A stretch of DNA of 64,000 bases from Candidatus Latescibacterota bacterium (GTDB lineage: Bacteria; Latescibacterota; UBA2968). This document shows, in pieces, positions 17,068-25,419 of the stretch; within the stretch, counting starts at the first letter, position 1; each line of letters begins with the position of its first letter. The position numbers were made by a program, and so were the translations under genes. The DNA is taken from positions 124,001-188,000 of the forward strand of contig JAJDYX010000015.1 of assembly GCA_022824945.1 (NCBI GenBank). The letters run 5' to 3'. The notes beneath the pieces were generated by a model. The model ran no database searches, was not told the DNA's origin, and worked only from the letters and a program-made list of their open reading frames with translations.

Positions 17068-19251
17068 TCAATACCACTTCCACCCCAAATCATACACCAG
17101 GCCGAGTGTCAGATCCCATCGATAGGCAATGCCGTCAACAGGCGTATTGCGAATTTTATTGACCCGATACAAAAAATTGCTTTGCTGCACAGACAAACTC
17201 AACGCGCCAATCAATGGAAAAGCGAGCGAATTATAATTCTCTAAAGACACCACATGCCGATCTGTAAACCCCGTAAAACTGCGCACCCGCGAGCGAAACT
17301 TCCCACTACCCAATGATCGCCGATAGTCCAAATACACTTCTACCCCTATATCATTTGCCTCAACCGCCAGATCGCGCTGTCCCCGAGCACCTAACCTGAC
17401 CGTCAACGTCCGCCCAAAACGCCGCTGAAAACCCATGCTACCGCGCAGAAGCCTGGGTCGTTGTCCATCTACCCGGCTCAACGCGGTGCTATATCCTGCC
17501 AAAACAAAAGGATCAGCCACAGATTGCGTGCGATAGCGATATATCAAATCGGTTTCCAATTGATCTTCTGACCGCGTTAAATCGCCAAACGTTGTTCCAA
17601 CCTGTCCAATCGCCAGACTCTGATCAAGGGTAAGCAATTGTTTTCCCATATCTCTTACAACCATCAAATTCATCGTCGTATGCCATGCCAGGCTGGTCTT
17701 ACCACTGAGAAATGACACGCGTTCTCTCTGCGCGCGATATGCAAGTGTTGTACCATCGATATAGTTGCGATTAAACGCGCCCTTGACAGTCCAATTCATG
17801 TGCCAAATTCCATCTGATCTCAGAGTGACAAACTCGCGAGGAGCCAGCACAGCCTGCGTATCTCGCAATGCATAAACGACCATTTGGCGGAGCGGCATAC
17901 CCGTAAATACAACATCTGTTCCCTTGCGAAATTCGCCATATCCATCGCCGCCATTCGCCAAAAACTCGACGACCGCAACGCGATACAATTCGTTCTTTTG
18001 AATGGGACGCCCATTAATTGTATTTTTTTCCAAACCGGAAAAAATCAACTGTGCATCTTCCCTCAGCGCATCCTGACTGCGTTTGACAATACTCAAAAGT
18101 TGCGCACCCGTCAGTTTCATCTTCACCAGACGGTCATCAAAAGGAACCAAATGATCGATATGCCCCACTTTGAGCACGCGATTTGAAGGCACAAGCCCCA
18201 ATCCTCCCCGATTGACAATGCCCACCTCACTATTCAAATATCGGCGCATCAGCCCCGTGACAATACGCCCTTGATCTCGATATGTCTTGCCCGCAATCCG
18301 GCCTATCCTTTGGCTCGCGACCTGTTCGTACCGCCGTCTGAGATCGTTGACCAACCGCTCTGTCTCCAGATCGGGCTCCACAGAGCGATCCACTGGAATC
18401 TGCTCTGCCGAAACATCCACCACCTTCATATTACCCTCTGAATCTGGCGAAAGATGGAGCACAACGCGACCAATAGATACCCCATTACTCGGCGTGACGA
18501 CCAGCGTCAAACCATTCACCAGACGAATCAACCCCGGCACCTGTAACCCGCGATCCAGATCGCTAAATCCACCAGCGACAATCAGATCCACCCCCTTGAC
18601 CTCGCGGGCAAAATTCAGTGCACTCGTTTCATCCATATGCGCCAATACAATAACACACTGCGCCTTTTTCTCGCGCAACACAACCGCCAATGAATCCACA
18701 ACTTTGACGGGATCGCCAACCCTCAGACCCGACAGATGACCCGGGTCAATTTTATCTGCGACCTCTGGACCCAACACACCGATAATCCCCACCTGAACAT
18801 CGCCAGCCCCAACCGTGGTATAGCTCTGCAAAGGAGGCTTTCCACCATCTTTTCGCACGAGATTCGCTGCCAGCATTGGAAAATCGATTTCTTTTTGCCG
18901 CTCTGTCAAAACATCCCATCCCAAAGACAAATCGTGATTCCCCATCGTCATAGCCGCATAATTTGCGCGATTCATCGCCGCGCACATCGTTGCACCCCCG
19001 TCAAACCGGGACCTCGCATTTGGCCCCAAGGCATCCCCCGCATCCAGAACAATTGACGGCCCAGAAGTCTGCAATTTGCGAATCAACCCCACACGCGCAG
19101 CCATCCCCCCGCGATCTCCTCGCCGCGTCAGTTGACCGGATACATCGTTGCTGTGAATCACCGTGAGCCGTATATCTTCAGCACATAAAGAAGAAACGAA
19201 CAAAAAACATGCGAAGACGCAATAAATACCCCGCTGCAGTACCACGCTCAT
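17068..19251 (-). CDS. 5'-nucleotidase-like metallophosphoesterase fused to an outer-membrane barrel
   Basis: A 727-residue protein. Signal peptide (residues 1-24), calcineurin-type phosphoesterase domain (about 27-250), a 5'-nucleotidase C-terminal substrate domain (about 290-470), then a DUF3078-like region (about 485-727) of alternating strands ending in aromatic LGWKWY. That end looks like a BAM-targeted barrel. Metal motifs are partly kept: ND (35-36), AGD (71-73), GNHD (104-107), LAHMD (203-207). The usual His after ND is Ser38, and the canonical GGHxH reads GGFSD (227-231), so three ligands are changed and activity is doubtful. RBS AAAGGAG precedes the ATG. It is the first gene before the transporter. 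The fusion would tether the enzyme to the outer membrane. Confidence 0.82.
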   Translation of the reverse strand: MSVVLQRGIYCVFACFLFVSSLCAEDIRLTVIHSNDVSGQLTRRGDRGGMAARVGLIRKLQTSGPSIVLDAGDALGPNARSRFDGGATMCAAMNRANYAAMTMGNHDLSLGWDVLTERQKEIDFPMLAANLVRKDGGKPPLQSYTTVGAGDVQVGIIGVLGPEVADKIDPGHLSGLRVGDPVKVVDSLAVVLREKKAQCVIVLAHMDETSALNFAREVKGVDLIVAGGFSDLDRGLQVPGLIRLVNGLTLVVTPSNGVSIGRVVLHLSPDSEGNMKVVDVSAEQIPVDRSVEPDLETERLVNDLRRRYEQVASQRIGRIAGKTYRDQGRIVTGLMRRYLNSEVGIVNRGGLGLVPSNRVLKVGHIDHLVPFDDRLVKMKLTGAQLLSIVKRSQDALREDAQLIFSGLEKNTINGRPIQKNELYRVAVVEFLANGGDGYGEFRKGTDVVFTGMPLRQMVVYALRDTQAVLAPREFVTLRSDGIWHMNWTVKGAFNRNYIDGTTLAYRAQRERVSFLSGKTSLAWHTTMNLMVVRDMGKQLLTLDQSLAIGQVGTTFGDLTRSEDQLETDLIYRYRTQSVADPFVLAGYSTALSRVDGQRPRLLRGSMGFQRRFGRTLTVRLGARGQRDLAVEANDIGVEVYLDYRRSLGSGKFRSRVRSFTGFTDRHVVSLENYNSLAFPLIGALSLSVQQSNFLYRVNKIRNTPVDGIAYRWDLTLGLVYDLGWKWY

Positions 19252-19364
19252 GCGTTCTCCTTTACCAGAGACTTCAGTGCCAACTCATTCAACGCGATGT
19301 CTTTAACCCAGCCGGTATTGATATAGTAAGCTATTGAAATTAGAATGCAAATTACGCGATCATG

Positions 19365-19395
19365 CGACATTATGTCTCACAGCGACATTATGTCG
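19365..19395. promoter_or_regulatory. Pair of CGACATTATGTC palindromic sites (putative operator)
   Basis: Two copies of CGACATTATGTC start at 19365 and 19383, 18 bp apart; the second is a full 13-bp palindrome ending in CG. A related palindrome, CGACAAAATGTCG, lies at 20959 on the other side of the NtrC-type gene. The position is upstream of the nucleotidase-like gene (ATG at 19251). Binding by the neighbouring regulator is inferred. Confidence 0.5.
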
Positions 19396-19427
19396 TGAAT
19401 AATGTACAAACGGACAATAATGATGGT

Positions 19428-20840
19428 TCAGGTTTTCTGAGGGGTGACGCCGTACTGTATGAGTTTCCGTTGTAGTGTCCGCAAACTGATACCCAGAATT
19501 TCGGCACTCTGAGTGCGGTTACCGTCGGTATGCATGAGCGTATCCAAAATCAGATCCCTTTCTACTTGGTCCAGCCTTCTCGGCACGAAATCCGGCCTTT
19601 GAGATTCTGGATCTTCCAGGGAAGCAATTCTATCATCAATTGGCAAAATGGCCTCAACGTCTTTCTCTTCGATCACTCTGTTACCGTCTGCGGCATAGAT
19701 CACCAGACGCTCGACCATATTCTTTAGCTCTCTGACATTCCCCGGCCAGTCGTATTCGGCCATACGGTCGAGACACCGATCCGATATTTCAACGGAAGCA
19801 ATCCCGTTCTGATCTGCGAAACGCTCGGCAAAAACCCGCACCAGCAGAGGGATATCCGACTTTCGAGATCTGAGGGATGGGACGGAAATGTAAATGACGT
19901 TGAGGCGGTAGTACAGGTCCTCCCGGAATCGTCCCATTTTGACCGCCTCTGCCAGATTCACATTTGAAGCCGCGACAACGCGCACATTGACATCGATAAA
20001 TTGGCTTGCTCCAAGGTGTCGGACTTTCTGTTCTTCCAGCACGCGCAATAGTTTCGTCTGCACTTGCATCTCTAAGTCCCCTATTTCGTCGAGGAAGAGG
20101 GTCCCCCCCTGGGCTGCTTCAAAAAGCCCCTGTCGGTCCTGTGTGGCCCCGGTAAAAGAACCTCTTTCGTGTCCAAATAACTCACTATCAGCCAATCCCA
20201 CTGGCAGAGCCGAGCAATTGATAGCCACAAACGGCCCATTGTTCACGGCACTGAGTGAGTGAATAGCACTTGCTACCAACTCTTTTCCGGTACCGCTTTC
20301 GCCCGTGATCAGAATCGTCGATTTGAACGGTGCCGCACGGCGGATCTGATTAAACACCACCTCCATCGCATTAGAGGTCCCCAGCAATTCGCCGAATTCC
20401 GTCCTCGCCTCCACCCGTTTATCTGAAACGTGGTCAAATACCCGCTTGCGTTCAAATGCACGATGTACGGCAGTCAGCAGATCGTTGGCATCAACCGGTT
20501 TGACCACGTAATCAACGGCGCCTAATCGCATGGCCTGTACCGCTTGTTTTACAGTCGCATAAGAGGTGAAGATAACTACCGGCAGTGGTGGCGTCAGTGT
20601 GATAGCTATGTTCAGCAACTGCATACCACCCGGCATGTTGATATCTATGATCGCCACGTCCAGAGACTGTGTTTTGAGCAACTGCTCTACAACGGTGCTA
20701 TCAGTCGCTCCGACAACTTCATCACAGCCGTTCTCCCGCAAGATTTCGGTCACGATTGCCAGGTGTTTCGGGTTGCTATCGGCAACAAACACGCTGCCGA
20801 GCAAAGGCGCATAAGCGATTGGACTGGAAGATGCCTGCAT
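19428..20840 (-). CDS. NtrC-family sigma-54-dependent response regulator
   Basis: A 470-residue three-domain regulator. The receiver domain (about 15-130) has phosphoacceptor D66 in IIDINMP, the conserved T/S in FTSYA and K114. The AAA+ domain has Walker A GESGTGKE (180-187) and the sigma-54 contact loop GSFTGA (227-232). The C-terminal Fis-type helix-turn-helix is at about 430-465. It would activate sigma-54 promoters from distant upstream sites. No cognate histidine kinase is in the window. Divergently, an MscS gene has a perfect -24/-12 promoter with palindromes between the two genes, so it is the likely target. The acidic pocket shows only one Asp (VADSN) where two acids are usual. The RBS of the chosen ATG is weak. 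Confidence 0.93.
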   Translation of the reverse strand: MQASSSPIAYAPLLGSVFVADSNPKHLAIVTEILRENGCDEVVGATDSTVVEQLLKTQSLDVAIIDINMPGGMQLLNIAITLTPPLPVVIFTSYATVKQAVQAMRLGAVDYVVKPVDANDLLTAVHRAFERKRVFDHVSDKRVEARTEFGELLGTSNAMEVVFNQIRRAAPFKSTILITGESGTGKELVASAIHSLSAVNNGPFVAINCSALPVGLADSELFGHERGSFTGATQDRQGLFEAAQGGTLFLDEIGDLEMQVQTKLLRVLEEQKVRHLGASQFIDVNVRVVAASNVNLAEAVKMGRFREDLYYRLNVIYISVPSLRSRKSDIPLLVRVFAERFADQNGIASVEISDRCLDRMAEYDWPGNVRELKNMVERLVIYAADGNRVIEEKDVEAILPIDDRIASLEDPESQRPDFVPRRLDQVERDLILDTLMHTDGNRTQSAEILGISLRTLQRKLIQYGVTPQKT

Positions 20841-20958
20841 CGGTGGTATGAACCTCTATCAAAATTGAAGTTGTTTAAGCGAGATAAAATAAAGTTACAT
20901 CATTACTATGTGGAATACAACCTCTTCATGTTATGCACTACGTCAAAGTGACTGGGAA

Positions 20959-20992
20959 CGACAAAATGTCGTAGTCACAATGTCGTAGTCAC
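20959..20992 (+). promoter_or_regulatory. Putative enhancer sites for the NtrC-type regulator
   Basis: A perfect-arm palindrome CGACAAAATGTCG (20959-20971) overlaps a tandem duplication of the 14-mer AATGTCGTAGTCAC (20965-20978 and 20979-20992). The centre lies roughly 100-140 bp upstream of the predicted sigma-54 start, the usual place for enhancer-binding sites. The same half-site recurs at 19365-19395. Confidence 0.6.
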
Positions 20993-21068
20993 GACTCCGA
21001 TTGTCAAGCTCCGGTCCCGATATCGTACAACACTATGTAATAATCACCAAATTGGGCGACTCTAAGAG

Positions 21069-21084
21069 TGGCACGGGAATTGCT
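21069..21084 (+). promoter_or_regulatory. Sigma-54 (-24/-12) promoter of the MscS-family gene
   Basis: TGGCACGGGAATTGCT matches the consensus TGGCACG-N4-TTGCW exactly, with GG and GC 12 bp apart. Transcription should start near 21095, giving a leader of about 45 bases before the ATG at 21140. Confidence 0.88.
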
Positions 21085-21139
21085 TCTATTTTGCCTGACA
21101 GCAAAAAAGGTATCATTCAATATGGAGAAAGGAATTGCC

Positions 21140-22759
21140 ATGGAAATAGCAAATATGTTTGAAGGTTGGGAATGGTGGGAGCAATACTTCTCACCCTTTG
21201 CACATATCATCTTACCTTTTACTATCCTCGTGTTCGGATGGATAGTGGCTCATCTGGTGTCCTGGGTCGTCCGTCGAGTTCTGCTCAAAACGCAAGTAGA
21301 TGACAGATTGCTCGAACTGGTCATGGGCCGCGACGCCGCTGCGAACATCCACGTTGAACGCTGGATCAGCAAGGCAGTGTTCTATCTGGTGATGATCTTC
21401 GTGCTTGTTGCCTTCTTTCAGATACTCGACCTGACGACAGTGACCGTCCCCCTCAACGCGATGCTGAGCCAAATTTTGATCTACTTACCCAAGCTGTTGG
21501 GCGCCGCCGCGCTGCTTTTGATTGCCTGGCTCGTGGGTAGTCTGTTGCGAAGAATCGTAACGGCCGTGCTATCACGAGCAAATATCGAGCAACGTTTGGC
21601 TGAACCAGCCGGGCTTGAGACCGCAACAGAGAGCGGGTTGCCGCAGACAATCGGCAACGTGGTGTACTGGCTCACGTTTCTCGTGCTACTCCCGGCTATC
21701 CTGGATGTTCTGGGCTTGCAGGGATTGCTACAACCAGTACAGCAAATGATGGCCAAAATCATCGGTTTCCTGCCCAACCTGTTCGCCGCCGCCCTCATCA
21801 TGCTAATCGGCTGGCTCGGTGCGCGCATCGTCCAGCAGATAATCACCAACGTCCTCGACGCCACCGGGATAAACAATTTTGGTCGTCGCGTGGGGCTGGC
21901 AACTGGACTGGGTATCGAAAGCCTTTCGGGGCTTGCCGGTACGTTGTCTTATGCAGTCATCTTGATATTCGCAGCGATCGCCGCACTCGAATCGCTAAAC
22001 TTCGAGGCTATTTCCGATCCCGCCAGTTCTATGCTGGAGGGGGTATTGGCCGCAGTGCCGTCTATCCTGGTCGCCGGAGGTATCCTCCTCATCGGGTATC
22101 TGGTGGCTCGATTAGTATCCCGCATAGTTGACGATGTGCTCAGACAAATAGGCTTCAACACGCTGCTACAACGCCTCGGAATAGCGGAGGTGACCGTTGC
22201 TGAGGAACAATCGCCTTCCATCGCGGAGGCGACCTCTGAGGGGGACCGCCCGTCTTCAACAGTGGAGACAACCTTTGCGTTGGATCGTCCACCTTCGCAA
22301 ATAGCGGGATATGTCGCCATGGTGGCTGTCCTCCTCTTCTCAGCTATTGAGGCAACCGCGCAACTCGGCTTCCAGGAACTGGCAGGCATGTTAGTGATGC
22401 TGACACTGCTGTTCGGCAAAATTATCCTGGGCGTGGTGATCTTCGGTTTCGGGCTTTACCTCGCGTCCGTGTTCGGTCGCATCGCGTCCAGAAAAGGAGG
22501 TGCCTATGGCAGCATACTCAGTGCAATCGTCCGGGTTGCGATCGTGGCACTGTCTCTCTTTATGGCGCTCGGGCAAATGGGCATCGCAAACGAGATCATT
22601 ACCCTCGCCTTCGGACTCATCCTCGGTTCAGCAGCTATCGCCGCAGCGATCGCGTTCGGCATGGGGGGGCGCGATCTGGCGAAAAAGCAGATGGAGCAAT
22701 GGACACAGAGTCTGGAAGAAGTAAACAAGGATGGTTCTTCGGACTCAAAGGAAGAGTAA
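21140..22759 (+). CDS. MscS-like/small-conductance channel-type membrane protein under sigma-54 control
   Basis: A 539-residue, very hydrophobic protein with repeated pairs of membrane segments (about residues 20-45, 75-100, 118-145, 165-195, 210-240, 265-285, 310-335 and later ones). Between repeats it has GWL/GYLVAR-type ends (AWLVGSLLRRI, GWLGARIVQQI, GYLVARLVSRI), the TM-helix repeat of CmpX/YjeP-like MscS relatives. A polar, repetitive insert (about 355-400, with PS and EAT repeats) precedes the last membrane region. Start at 21140 follows from AAGGA and from the promoter at 21069-21084, which excludes the longer upstream frame. It is probably a stress- or osmolarity-related channel; the canonical MscS beta-domain is not obvious. 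Confidence 0.82.
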   Translation: MEIANMFEGWEWWEQYFSPFAHIILPFTILVFGWIVAHLVSWVVRRVLLKTQVDDRLLELVMGRDAAANIHVERWISKAVFYLVMIFVLVAFFQILDLTTVTVPLNAMLSQILIYLPKLLGAAALLLIAWLVGSLLRRIVTAVLSRANIEQRLAEPAGLETATESGLPQTIGNVVYWLTFLVLLPAILDVLGLQGLLQPVQQMMAKIIGFLPNLFAAALIMLIGWLGARIVQQIITNVLDATGINNFGRRVGLATGLGIESLSGLAGTLSYAVILIFAAIAALESLNFEAISDPASSMLEGVLAAVPSILVAGGILLIGYLVARLVSRIVDDVLRQIGFNTLLQRLGIAEVTVAEEQSPSIAEATSEGDRPSSTVETTFALDRPPSQIAGYVAMVAVLLFSAIEATAQLGFQELAGMLVMLTLLFGKIILGVVIFGFGLYLASVFGRIASRKGGAYGSILSAIVRVAIVALSLFMALGQMGIANEIITLAFGLILGSAAIAAAIAFGMGGRDLAKKQMEQWTQSLEEVNKDGSSDSKEE

Positions 22760-22823
22760 CACTATTCTCGATATGTGGATTGGTATCTGGAATATCTGTA
22801 TAACGCTGTGATCGCTAAGGAAT

Positions 22824-22859
22824 AGAAGCCCTGGGCGTTGAATAATGTCCGGGGCTTCT
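22824..22859 (+). terminator. Terminator after the sigma-54 MscS-family gene
   Basis: AGAAGCCC (22824-22831) pairs with GGGCTTCT (22852-22859), extended by the inner GGGCG/TGTCC region. It is homologous to the terminator at 32805-32840. The T-tract is short (CTGTG), so it may be helped by the 3' A/U context. The remaining gap to 22969 holds TTGACA-like boxes without a convincing -10. Confidence 0.65.
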
Positions 22860-22969
22860 GTGTACAAATGCTTGACAGATAGACTCATAGCAGATTATTT
22901 AGGATTTGACAGCTATAGTAAAATCGGAGACGTCTGGCAGAAAGCATTCGTGAAATTCAAGGAGGAAAC

Positions 22970-23425
22970 GTGGCACAGCGTGAACCGATGTGGATTATAG
23001 GATGGCGCGAGTGGGTGGCATTGCCCGATTTCAATGTCGATGCAATAAAAGCAAAAATCGATACGGGTGCGCGTTCATCCGCATTGCACGCATTTAATCT
23101 GAAACGGTTTCGGCGGCGGGGCAAGCGGATGGTGCGTTTTGCGATTCACCCCATACAGCGCACCGCTCGTGGGGCGTTGGAAGTCGAAGCAGAAGTGATT
23201 GAATATCGCCGGGTGAGAAGTTCCGATGGAAAAGTAGAAAGTCGCCCAGTGATTCGCACCAGTGTGCGAATGCACAATCGCGATTGGGAAATTGAATTGA
23301 CATTGACCAATCGCGATGAAATGGGTTTTCGGATGTTGTTGGGGCGCCATGCCCTCAGAGGTCAATTTTTAGTAGATCCCGGACGTTCACTGCGGACGGG
23401 ATATCCTGTAAACAGCAAGACTTAG
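22970..23425 (+). CDS. rimB: Retropepsin-like (RimB-type) ATP-dependent zinc protease family protein
   Basis: A 151-residue protein of the family often named putative ATP-dependent zinc protease, with a retropepsin-like fold. It shows DTGARSSALHA at residues 31-41 (the catalytic-Asp-like motif) and LLGRHALRG near 132. It starts at GTG 22970 with a strong GGAGG. In Pseudomonas, RimB is part of the rimABK system, which adds and removes poly-glutamate tails on ribosomal protein S6. Immediate linkage to rimK (9-base gap) supports this role here. Confidence 0.85.
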   Translation: MAQREPMWIIGWREWVALPDFNVDAIKAKIDTGARSSALHAFNLKRFRRRGKRMVRFAIHPIQRTARGALEVEAEVIEYRRVRSSDGKVESRPVIRTSVRMHNRDWEIELTLTNRDEMGFRMLLGRHALRGQFLVDPGRSLRTGYPVNSKT

Positions 23426-23434
23426 GAGATAGAG

Positions 23435-24337
23435 ATGAAGATTGGAATTTTGTCCCGTGGCCCGAAATTGTATTCGACGCGGCGTCTCAAAGAAGCGGGT
23501 GAAGAAAGAGGTCATGAGATGCGCGTTGTAGATTATGCGCGGCTTTATATGAATATCACATCCCATCGGCCATCTGTGATTTTTCGAGGCGAAAAATTGG
23601 ATTTTGATGCCGTGATTCCGCGCATTGGCACGTCGTACACCTTTTACGGGACAGCGGTTGTCAGGCAGTTTGAAATAATGGGGGTGTTTCCCGCCAATGA
23701 ATCACAGGCTATTACCAGGGCACGCGATAAATTGCGTTCCCTGCAATTGCTGGCGCGAGAAGGCGTTGGATTGCCCGTGACTGGCTTTGCTCATTCGACA
23801 AAAGATATTGAGGGTTTGCTTAATATTGTGGGTGGCGCGCCGCTCGTGATCAAGCTGTTGGAAGGCACGCAGGGGATTGGCGTGGTGCTTGCCGAAACGG
23901 ATTCGGCTGCCGAAAGTGTGATCGAGGCATTTCGCGGTTTAGACGCGAATATTCTGGTACAGGAATTTATCAAGGAAGCCGGGGGTACGGATATTCGCTG
24001 TCTGGTGGTTGGCGGGCGCGTTGTGGCGTCGATGCTGCGCCGGGCAGAACCTGGAGAATTTCGGTCGAATCTACATCGCGGTGGCTCAGCCGAGGTGATT
24101 CGCATTACGCCCGAAGAGCGGTCAACTGCGGTGCGTGCTGCCAGGATTATGGGCTTGAATATTGCCGGTGTGGATATTTTGCGGTCAAATCATGGACCTC
24201 TGGTAATGGAAGTCAATACTACGCCCGGTCTCGAGGGGATTGAAAAAGCGACGAATATCGATGTTGCGGGCTTGATTATTGAGTTTTTGGAAAAGAACAC
24301 TAAGCGGGGAAGAACCCGCACGCGTGGGAGAGGATAG
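23435..24337 (+). CDS. rimK: RimK, ribosomal protein S6 (or alpha-) L-glutamate ligase
   Basis: A 300-residue ATP-grasp ligase. The N-terminal [21 protein letters not shown] domain, [23 protein letters not shown] near residue 65, a P-loop-like [15 protein letters not shown] near 147 and [14 protein letters not shown] near 255 match RimK. These enzymes ligate glutamates to the C-terminus of ribosomal protein S6 using ATP. The C-terminus is basic ([11 protein letters not shown]). It lies directly between the protease and the desuccinylase-like gene, with no gap to the latter. Confidence 0.94.
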   Translation: MKIGILSRGPKLYSTRRLKEAGEERGHEMRVVDYARLYMNITSHRPSVIFRGEKLDFDAVIPRIGTSYTFYGTAVVRQFEIMGVFPANESQAITRARDKLRSLQLLAREGVGLPVTGFAHSTKDIEGLLNIVGGAPLVIKLLEGTQGIGVVLAETDSAAESVIEAFRGLDANILVQEFIKEAGGTDIRCLVVGGRVVASMLRRAEPGEFRSNLHRGGSAEVIRITPEERSTAVRAARIMGLNIAGVDILRSNHGPLVMEVNTTPGLEGIEKATNIDVAGLIIEFLEKNTKRGRTRTRGRG

Positions 24338-25297
24338 ATGCGCGAGGCATTTGAAATTAGCGGAACAAAAATTGCGCCGGGAACGCGCGGGAATATCGAA
24401 ATTCCACTGGCTATGCTTTACACGCATACCCAGATGACGATTCCCGTAGAAGTGCTACATGGTCGAGAAGCGGGACCTCGGCTATTTGTTTGTGCTGCGC
24501 TACACGGCGATGAGATCAATGGGATTGAAATTATTCGGCGGGTTTTGGATAGCGTGCAGGTTGAGAATATGAGGGGCACATTGGTGGCGGTACCCATTGT
24601 CAATGTCTTTGGCTTTGTGTACGAGTCGCGCTATTTGCCCGATCGGCGCGATTTGAATCGGTCTTTTCCAGGGTCACAGCGCGGTTCTCTGGCGTCGAGG
24701 TTGGCACATCTGTTTTCGAACGAAGTAGTCTATCGGTGTACTCACGGGATCGACTTGCACACGGCAGCTCCGCCGCGTACAAATTTGCCCCAAATACGCG
24801 CAAATTTGAAAGATGGGGAAACGCGGCGCATTGCCGAGGCATTTGCCGCGCCCGTGCTGATCGATAGCACCAGTCCGGCAGGATCGCTGCGTCGAGTAGC
24901 GACAGGACGTGGCATTCCGTTTTTGTTGTATGAAGGGGGCGAGCCAATGCGGTTCAACGAGAGTGCGATAGAAATGGGTGTGAACGGCGTTTTGAGAGTT
25001 CTGTGGGCACTGGATATGCTCGCAGAACCCATTGCACCAGATGTAGCGCCCTCGGTTGAGGTTACGCGCACGACCTGGATTCGGGCGCGGCAAAGTGGCA
25101 TTTTGCAGTTGGATGTGTCAATGGGAGAGCAGGTTAAAAGGCGGCAGAAATTGGGTGATATTTCCGATCCTTTTGGCAGTAGTACTCTAAATTTGACAGC
25201 ACCGCGAGATGGCCTGGTGATTGGACGGACCATATCGCCTCTGGTGCATCGCGGCGATGCGGTTTTGCATCTGGCGACAGAGATCGCGACACACTAA
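24338..25297 (+). CDS. Succinylglutamate desuccinylase/aspartoacylase family zinc hydrolase
   Basis: A 319-residue zinc carboxypeptidase-fold protein. The zinc-ligand set appears as HGDE (residues 56-59) and a later His in HGIDLHTA near 138. A C-terminal beta-rich domain (about 240-315) resembles a biotinyl-lipoyl-like or barrel-sandwich fold. It begins at the base after the rimK stop, so it is coupled. Family members cleave N-acyl amino acids; next to RimK a role in glutamate-tail or acyl-glutamate metabolism is plausible but unproven. Confidence 0.88.
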   Translation: MREAFEISGTKIAPGTRGNIEIPLAMLYTHTQMTIPVEVLHGREAGPRLFVCAALHGDEINGIEIIRRVLDSVQVENMRGTLVAVPIVNVFGFVYESRYLPDRRDLNRSFPGSQRGSLASRLAHLFSNEVVYRCTHGIDLHTAAPPRTNLPQIRANLKDGETRRIAEAFAAPVLIDSTSPAGSLRRVATGRGIPFLLYEGGEPMRFNESAIEMGVNGVLRVLWALDMLAEPIAPDVAPSVEVTRTTWIRARQSGILQLDVSMGEQVKRRQKLGDISDPFGSSTLNLTAPRDGLVIGRTISPLVHRGDAVLHLATEIATH

Positions 25298-25340
25298 ATG
25301 GTCTGTCAAAAAAATTTACTGATATATTTTTTTAATGGGC

Positions 25341-25370
25341 TGGATTGCGGCTAAAACCCTGCCGCAATGA
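25341..25370. repeat. REP-like hairpin repeat, copy 3
   Basis: ATTGCGGC (25344-25351) and GCCGCAAT (25361-25368) enclose a loop of the same length and nearly the same sequence as at 6443. A CCCCTGCTTAAGG remnant follows at about 25388. It fills most of the gap between the rimK operon and the channel cluster. Confidence 0.75.
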
Positions 25371-25419
25371 CAACCGTCGCTCGTCACGCCCCTGCTTAAG
25401 GCGTCCAGTGGATTAATTT

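Noticed and set aside
19268..19283. A TTGGCAC box on the minus strand upstream of the nucleotidase gene, looking like half a sigma-54 promoter
   Set aside because: The -12 position reads TCTC instead of TTGC, and the implied transcript would start only a few bases before the ATG, cutting into the RBS.
22872..22912. Two TTGACA boxes upstream of rimB
   Set aside because: No acceptable -10 element at 16-18 bases from either box, so a promoter there is not supported.
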